Assembly (NCBI GenBank): GCA_003254925.1
Contig: QANZ01007028.1
Location: 86,407 to 150,406 of the forward strand
Direction of reading: 5' to 3'
DNA length: 64,000 bases
Source of the DNA: Chamaecrista fasciculata
Taxonomy: Eukaryota > Streptophyta > Magnoliopsida > Fabales > Fabaceae
Positions 59,457-64,000 of the stretch are shown here, piece after piece; the stretch's first letter is position 1; every line of letters starts with the position of its first letter. Both the position numbers and the translations under genes were made by a program. Below the pieces are notes generated by a model that did no database searches, was not told the origin of the DNA, and worked only from the letters and a program-made list of their open reading frames with translations.

Positions 59457-59730
59457 CGCCTCGTAGATCTGTAGCTAACTCTAAATGGGTGGATTAGCCG
59501 CCCGACCTTAAGATTAGTTGCAATCTTTCCTTTTCACGTCTGTTATGTTCCTTTATGTTTGTTTTTCCCTTTCCTAAAATGCTTAAGGCCCATCTTTATC
59601 ATCTCTATGTACGCTCCGACCTACCCATGGCAGACAAGTTGTTGACTTAATGAAATATCATTTCCCTTTACAAAATCTTTGGCACATTTTTTACTTACAC
59701 GTATCTCACCTTACGTTTTAGGTTGATGGC
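59457..59730 (+). other. Non-coding spacer between protease and reverse transcriptase
   Basis: About 270 T-rich, non-coding bases with a polypyrimidine stretch and an acceptor-like CTTACGTTTTAG|GTTG at its right end. Tat elements of the Ogre type are known to splice an intron at this place, so an intron is a reasonable reading. The donor was not fixed. Confidence 0.5.
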
Positions 59731-59739
59731 GCACACCCT

Positions 59740-61850
59740 ACACCTTCGGACGCGCTTGACCAAATTCACTTCCTCGGGCAGCCGGAGCGAATAGTGAGCA
59801 TCTCCGCGGACTTACCCGCACAACAGAAAGCCAGACTATCCGACTTCCTGCTCGCCAATGGCGATATCTTTGCATGGTTCGCCTCGGACATCCCCGACGT
59901 AGACCCCAAGTTGGTCAGGCACTCCCTCGATGTGGATGACCGCCGCAGGGTGTTCCAAAAGAAGCGAGTCCTGGGATCAGAGCGGCAACTCGCCGCAAAA
60001 GAAGTTAACAAGCTGGTGGCGGCCGGCTTCATACGGGAGACCAAATACCCCACATGGCTGTCCAATGTTGTTTTGGTCCCCAAGCATAATGGCAAATGGT
60101 AAATGTGCGTGGACTTCACGGACCTGAACAAGGCGACCCCCAAGGACCTTCACCCGCTGCCTAGCATTGACAAATTAGTGGACAATACCTGCGGGTACGA
60201 CACTTTGAGCTTCCTTGACGTCTTTTCAGGCTATAACCAAATCAAGATGAACCCTAAGGACGTCGACAAGACAACCTTCATCACTGAACATGGTATCTAC
60301 TGCTACAACGTCATGCCGTTCGGCTTGAAGAACGCGGGCGCCACATATCAGAGAATGATGGCCCGTTTCTTTAAGGACAACATAGGAAAAAATATTGAAG
60401 TCTATGTCGATGACATGGTCGTCAAAACAAAATCTGGTGGCGACCACCTCGATGACTTGCAAGAAATCTTTTAGATTCTCCGCCATTACAGACTACGCCT
60501 CAACCCCGCCAAGTGTGCTTTCGGGGTCGCCGGGGGTAAATTCTTAGGCTTCATGATCTCCCAGCGCGGGATAGAGGCCAACCCGGACCATTGCCAAGCC
60601 ATCCTTGACATGACATCGCCAAGGACTTTGAAAGAGGTACACCGCCTCAACGGACGCATAGCTGCGCTCCACCGCTTTCTCGTAAGGTCGAGCGACCGTT
60701 GCTTGCCCTTCTTCAAAACCCTGAAAGGAGGCCAACACTTCACCTGGACCACCAAATGTGAAACGGCCTTCCAGGAGTTATAGGCTTACCTCAGCCGACC
60801 GCCCATTCTCACAACCCCTTCCCCGGGAAAGCCCATTTATGTGTATCTCGCCGCAACCGATGTGGCAGTAAGCTCCGCCTTGATCATCGAAGACAAAGAT
60901 GAACAACGACCAATCTACTTCTCTAGCAAAGTACTCACGGGCGCCGAAACCCGCTATCACTTGTTGGAGAAGCTGGTATATGCTCTACTTGTTCCCACAA
61001 GGAAGTTACGACCATATTACTGATGGAGATTGTGCCCTAGGGCCAATCATTTTATTTATGTGTTATTTGAACATATGTGTTTTTGATTAATTTATAGAGA
61101 TAAATTATGTTGTTATCATATTATTAGCGTGTTTACTATGATAGCGTCCTTGATTGATTATAAGATAATTAATCTAAAACTGTCCCTGGTCGATCATTCA
61201 CGTGGGAACGTAAATGAACTAAGACCAGCATGACCTCGGTGTATAGAGATACATGCACTAGATGCTTCTCGAGAGCCATGGTGCAATTTTGTAAGGGTTA
61301 CNTACGCCTCAACCCCGCCAAGTGTGCTTTCGGGGTCGCCGGGGGTAAATTCTTGGGCTTCATGATCTCCCAGCGCGGGATAGAGGCCAACCCGGACCAT
61401 TGCCAAATCCTTGACATGACATCGCCAAGGACTTTGAAAGAGGTACAATGCCTCAACGGACGCATAGCTGCGCTCCACCGCTTTCTCTCAAGGTCGGGCG
61501 ACCGCTGCTTGCCCTTCTTCAAAACCCTGAAAGGAGGCCAACACTTCACCTGGACCACCGAATGTGAAACGGCCTTCCAGGAGTTATAGGCTTACCTCAG
61601 CCGACCGCCCATTCTCACAACCTCTTCCCCGGGAAAGCCCATTTATGTGTATCTCGCCGCAACCGATGTGGCAGTAAGCTCCGCCTTGATCATCGAAGAC
61701 AAAGATGAACTTTGACCAATCTACTTCTCTAGCAAAGTACTCACGGGCGCCGAAACCTGCTATCACTTGCTGGAGAAGCTGGTATATGCTCTACTTGTTC
61801 CCACAAGGAAGTTACGACCATATTACCAGCAGTACGAGATAATCTTCCGA
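59740..61850 (+). pseudogene. Reverse transcriptase and first RNase H of the Tat-lineage element
   Basis: RT is clear from WLSNVVLVPKHNGKW, FLDVFSGYNQIKM, MPFGLKNAGATYQRMM and VYVDDMVVK (the YVDD active site). The RNase H side shows PIYVYLAATDVAVSSALI and PIYFSSKVLTGAETRYH. Part of this region is present twice, separated by foreign DNA. Fossil. Confidence 0.9.
61021..61301. mobile_element. Foreign AT-rich piece inside the RT-RNase H region
   Basis: About 280 bases have a base composition unlike the rest of the element. They start with TGGAGATTGTGCCCTAGGGC, a wording I associate with the start of LTRs in another retrotransposon family. The piece is probably the edge of a nested element, the rest being absent, perhaps because of an assembly join (an undetermined base follows it). 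Confidence 0.6.
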
Positions 61851-61979
61851 ACCGACCGCCCCATGAGACAGATCATTCATCAACCCGACATTGCGGGTTG
61901 CCTCGTCAATTGGTCCATCGAACTCTCTGAGTTCGGCCTCACCTTCGAGCCTCGGCGCGCAATAAAGGGGCAAGCTCTC

Positions 61980-62430
61980 GCCGACTTCGTCGCGGAGATG
62001 ACACCCGCCAATCTAGCCTCCATCACATCGAACGTTTACATAGATGGCGCTTCGTCCGCCAAGCTTCGCGGTGCAGGAGTCATTGTCGAGTTGCCTGATG
62101 GCTATGCCATTGAACAGGCTATCGATATACGCTTTCCTGCCACCAACAATCACGCGGAATACGAAGCACTTATTGCCGCCCTTGAGCTCGCTGTGGGCAT
62201 GGGCGCCCAGGATATTCACGTCTACAGCGACTCCCAGCTGGTAGTCGGGCATATGAAAGGAGATTTCGAAGCCAAGGAACCCACTATACTCAAGTATGTG
62301 GAGAAGGCGCGATACATTCTTCGTCATCACATCCGGGCCGCCCAATTCACGCACATCTTACGATCCAAAAACACTAGGGCAGATGCTTTGGCCAAGCTGG
62401 CCTCCACGCCAAACGACCGAGGCCGCTCCT
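61980..62430 (+). pseudogene. Second (archaeal-type) RNase H of the Tat-lineage element
   Basis: VYIDGASSAKLRGAGVIVEL (first catalytic Asp), NNHAEYEALIAALELAVGMG (Glu), DIHVYSDSQLVVGHMKGDFE (Asp) and NTRADALAKLAS (final Asp) follow the archaeal-type RNase H order. This domain, additional to the one after RT, defines the Tat lineage. Fossil context. Confidence 0.9.
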
Positions 62431-62559
62431 CCATCATACGCACCATCTTAGAACGCCCATCAATCGAAGGACCAATGATCCTAGCTATCAAAACAGCTCC
62501 TGATTGGCGCACGCCCATCATGGCTTACATCAGAAACGAAACTCTTCCATCTAGCAGAA

Positions 62560-63776
62560 ACGAAGCTCGGAAGGTCGTGCACCGAGCGGCCCACTACTTC
62601 CTCTGGGGAAATGACCTGTATCGACGGAGTCACTCTATGCCTTGCCTAAGATGCGTCGGACCAAACGACGCCCGCCTCATCCTTGAAGAGCTTGACGAAG
62701 GACTCTGCGGCTCACATCAGGCAACACCCACTTTAAAACGCAAAGTCCTCATCTCGGGGTACTATTGGCCTTCCATCATCAAGGACGCCACCGAACTGAT
62801 AAAAACTTGCAGAAAGTGCCAGGAACACGCCAACCACATCCATATTCCGGAAGAAGACATGCGCCCAATGGAGTCCCCTTGGACTTTCGATGTGTGGGGG
62901 ATCGACATCCTCGAGCCATTTCTGACCGCCACCGGCCAACGAAAGTTCCTTATCGTTGCAATCGATCTTTTTACCAGATGGATCGAGGCACTCCCGGTCA
63001 AATCCATAAGCTCTGCCCAGATGAAAACCTTCGTCTTGCAGAACTTACTCTCCCGATTTGCCGTCCCCCAACGACTCATCAGTGATAACCGTCTGCAATT
63101 CATCAGCGAGTCTTTTCGCGAATTTTGTGCCGAACATGACATCTCCCTGGGCAATACCTCGGTCGAACACCCCTCGACAAATGGACAGACTGAGCTCGCC
63201 AACCGCATCATCCTGAACGGATTGAAGCGCCGACTTGACGACGCCAAAGGACGTTGGGCGGACGAGCTCCCGACCGTATTATGGTCCTATCGCATTACAC
63301 CTCAGGAGTCGACAGGCGAGGCGCCTTACACACTAACCTATGGGTCGCCCGCCATGATCCCAGCTGAGACTACTCACCTCTCTAACAGAGTCTTGTACTA
63401 CAATGAGGAAGCCAATCGAAGCTGCAGGGCGATCGCCCTAAATGAACTCGAAGAGGTAAGCGAGATCGCCAGCATCAGGCAGGCCGCCTACAAAGAACGC
63501 ATGGCGAAATACTTCAACAAGAAGGTCAAACAGCGGTCCTTCGAAGTAGGCGACCTCGTCCTCCGAGATGTTGCCAACGACCGCTTGAACCACTCGCACG
63601 GCAAGCTACACCCTAACTAGGAAGGCCCATACCGCATCATCAAAGTTATCCCTGGTGGCGCATACATGTTAGCCACTCTGGACGGTCGCCGACTGGAAAA
63701 CACGTGGAACGTCGTGAGCCTTAGAAAGTATCTTGACCGCACGGTCGACAACATTACGCTTTGAGTCATTTCTTAT
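62560..63776 (+). pseudogene. Integrase region of the Tat-lineage element
   Basis: The zinc-binding part has GSHQATPTLKRKVLISGYYW with CRKCQEH (HHCC finger). The core shows WGIDILEPF, VAIDLFTRWIEALPVK, AVPQRLISDN and NTSVEHPSTNGQTELANRII (the D,D,E residues in order). A C-terminal FEVGDLVLRDV and SLRKYLDRTV close the reading region before the 3' untranslated stretch to the window edge. Fossil. Confidence 0.9.
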
Positions 63777-64000
63777 GTAATTTTACATTCTGCCATTTTT
63801 CGTTTCGTTTACTTCCACGACTCCCATGTTAATATAATTATGGCATTTCTCTCCACTCACACGACCCGTGTATACTTTACGCTTATTTTCATTACATTAA
63901 CTTAGGCGCAGCCTAATTTATACAACTTGCAACGTGTAAGTTATTTTTTAACGACCAACGAAGAGGTCGAAAGTAGGAGGGACGCCTCCAAACGCTTTCT

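Larger units (their letters stand above)
55472..64000 (+). mobile_element. Ty3/Gypsy LTR retrotransposon, Tat lineage, broken, runs off the right edge
   Basis: Order of parts: 5' LTR, primer-binding region, gag, protease, reverse transcriptase, RNase H, a second archaeal-type RNase H, integrase. The extra RNase H before integrase is the mark of the Tat lineage (Ogre/Retand/Grande-like). The element is GC-rich against the AT-rich surroundings. The coding part carries roughly eight disruptions, and parts of gag-protease and of RT-RNase H appear twice, partly next to undetermined bases. The 3' LTR is outside the window, so LTR divergence cannot be used for age; long well-preserved coding stretches suggest it is not ancient. 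Confidence 0.92.

Noticed and set aside
1-64000. CRISPR arrays, operons, riboswitches or phage genes
   Set aside because: The window is plant nuclear DNA with introns; regularly spaced repeats seen are transposon arms or microsatellites.

Overview
This is nuclear DNA of a eudicot plant. The protein-coding genes have GT-AG introns, the intergenic DNA is very AT-rich, and it is packed with plant-type hAT, Mutator and PIF-like MITEs, L1-type LINEs, a tRNA-derived SINE, a TRIM and a Ty3/Gypsy retrotransposon of the Tat lineage. The species cannot be named from the sequence. There is no sign of a bacterial or organellar segment, CRISPR, operon or phage.

Five host genes are supported. (1) 208-1129, minus strand: the 5' end of a plastid ADP-glucose pyrophosphorylase large subunit gene (APL1-like), running off the left edge. 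(2) 5222-8351, plus: a small GPI-anchored cell-surface protein of the At5g19250/At3g06035 type, two exons. (3) 22019-22849, minus: an intronless FANTASTIC FOUR (FAF) family meristem regulator. (4) 38085-45941, plus: a 13-exon kinase-associated protein phosphatase (KAPP; signal anchor, FHA domain, PP2C). (5) 53807-54714, plus: a two-exon class A GATA transcription factor. Genes 1 to 4 occur in the same order as Arabidopsis AT5G19220 (APL1), AT5G19230-19250 (GPI proteins), AT5G19260 (FAF3) and AT5G19280 (KAPP), so this looks like a conserved syntenic block expanded by transposons.

The intergenic DNA is layered. Good examples with target-site duplications are: hAT MITEs at 10462-11081, 36389-36865 and 45974-46319; Mutator-like foldback MITEs at 20010-20505 and 24983-26090 (the latter split by another MITE at 25041-25630); a short LINE copy at 31007-32058; a second short LINE copy on the minus strand at 34668-35245; and older LINE remains at 35960-37365 and 49317-50650. 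A tiny TRIM lies at 28811-29142, a SINE at about 18585-18741, and a 314-bp tandem duplication of unknown nature at 32774-33403. KAPP is bracketed by MITEs, one ending about 100 bp before its start codon and one beginning 32 bp after its stop codon.

From 55472 to the right edge is a large, broken Tat-lineage Ty3/Gypsy retrotransposon with a 5' LTR, gag, protease, RT, RNase H, a second (archaeal-type) RNase H and integrase. It is GC-rich compared with everything to its left. Several single undetermined bases sit between near-identical stretches, which points to unmerged contig ends, so some apparent duplications may be assembly artefacts.

I did not find an undescribed biological system. The strongest leads are the one-base shortfall at a KAPP splice junction, the conserved neighbourhood of two meristem-size regulators, and the well-dated nesting of elements.
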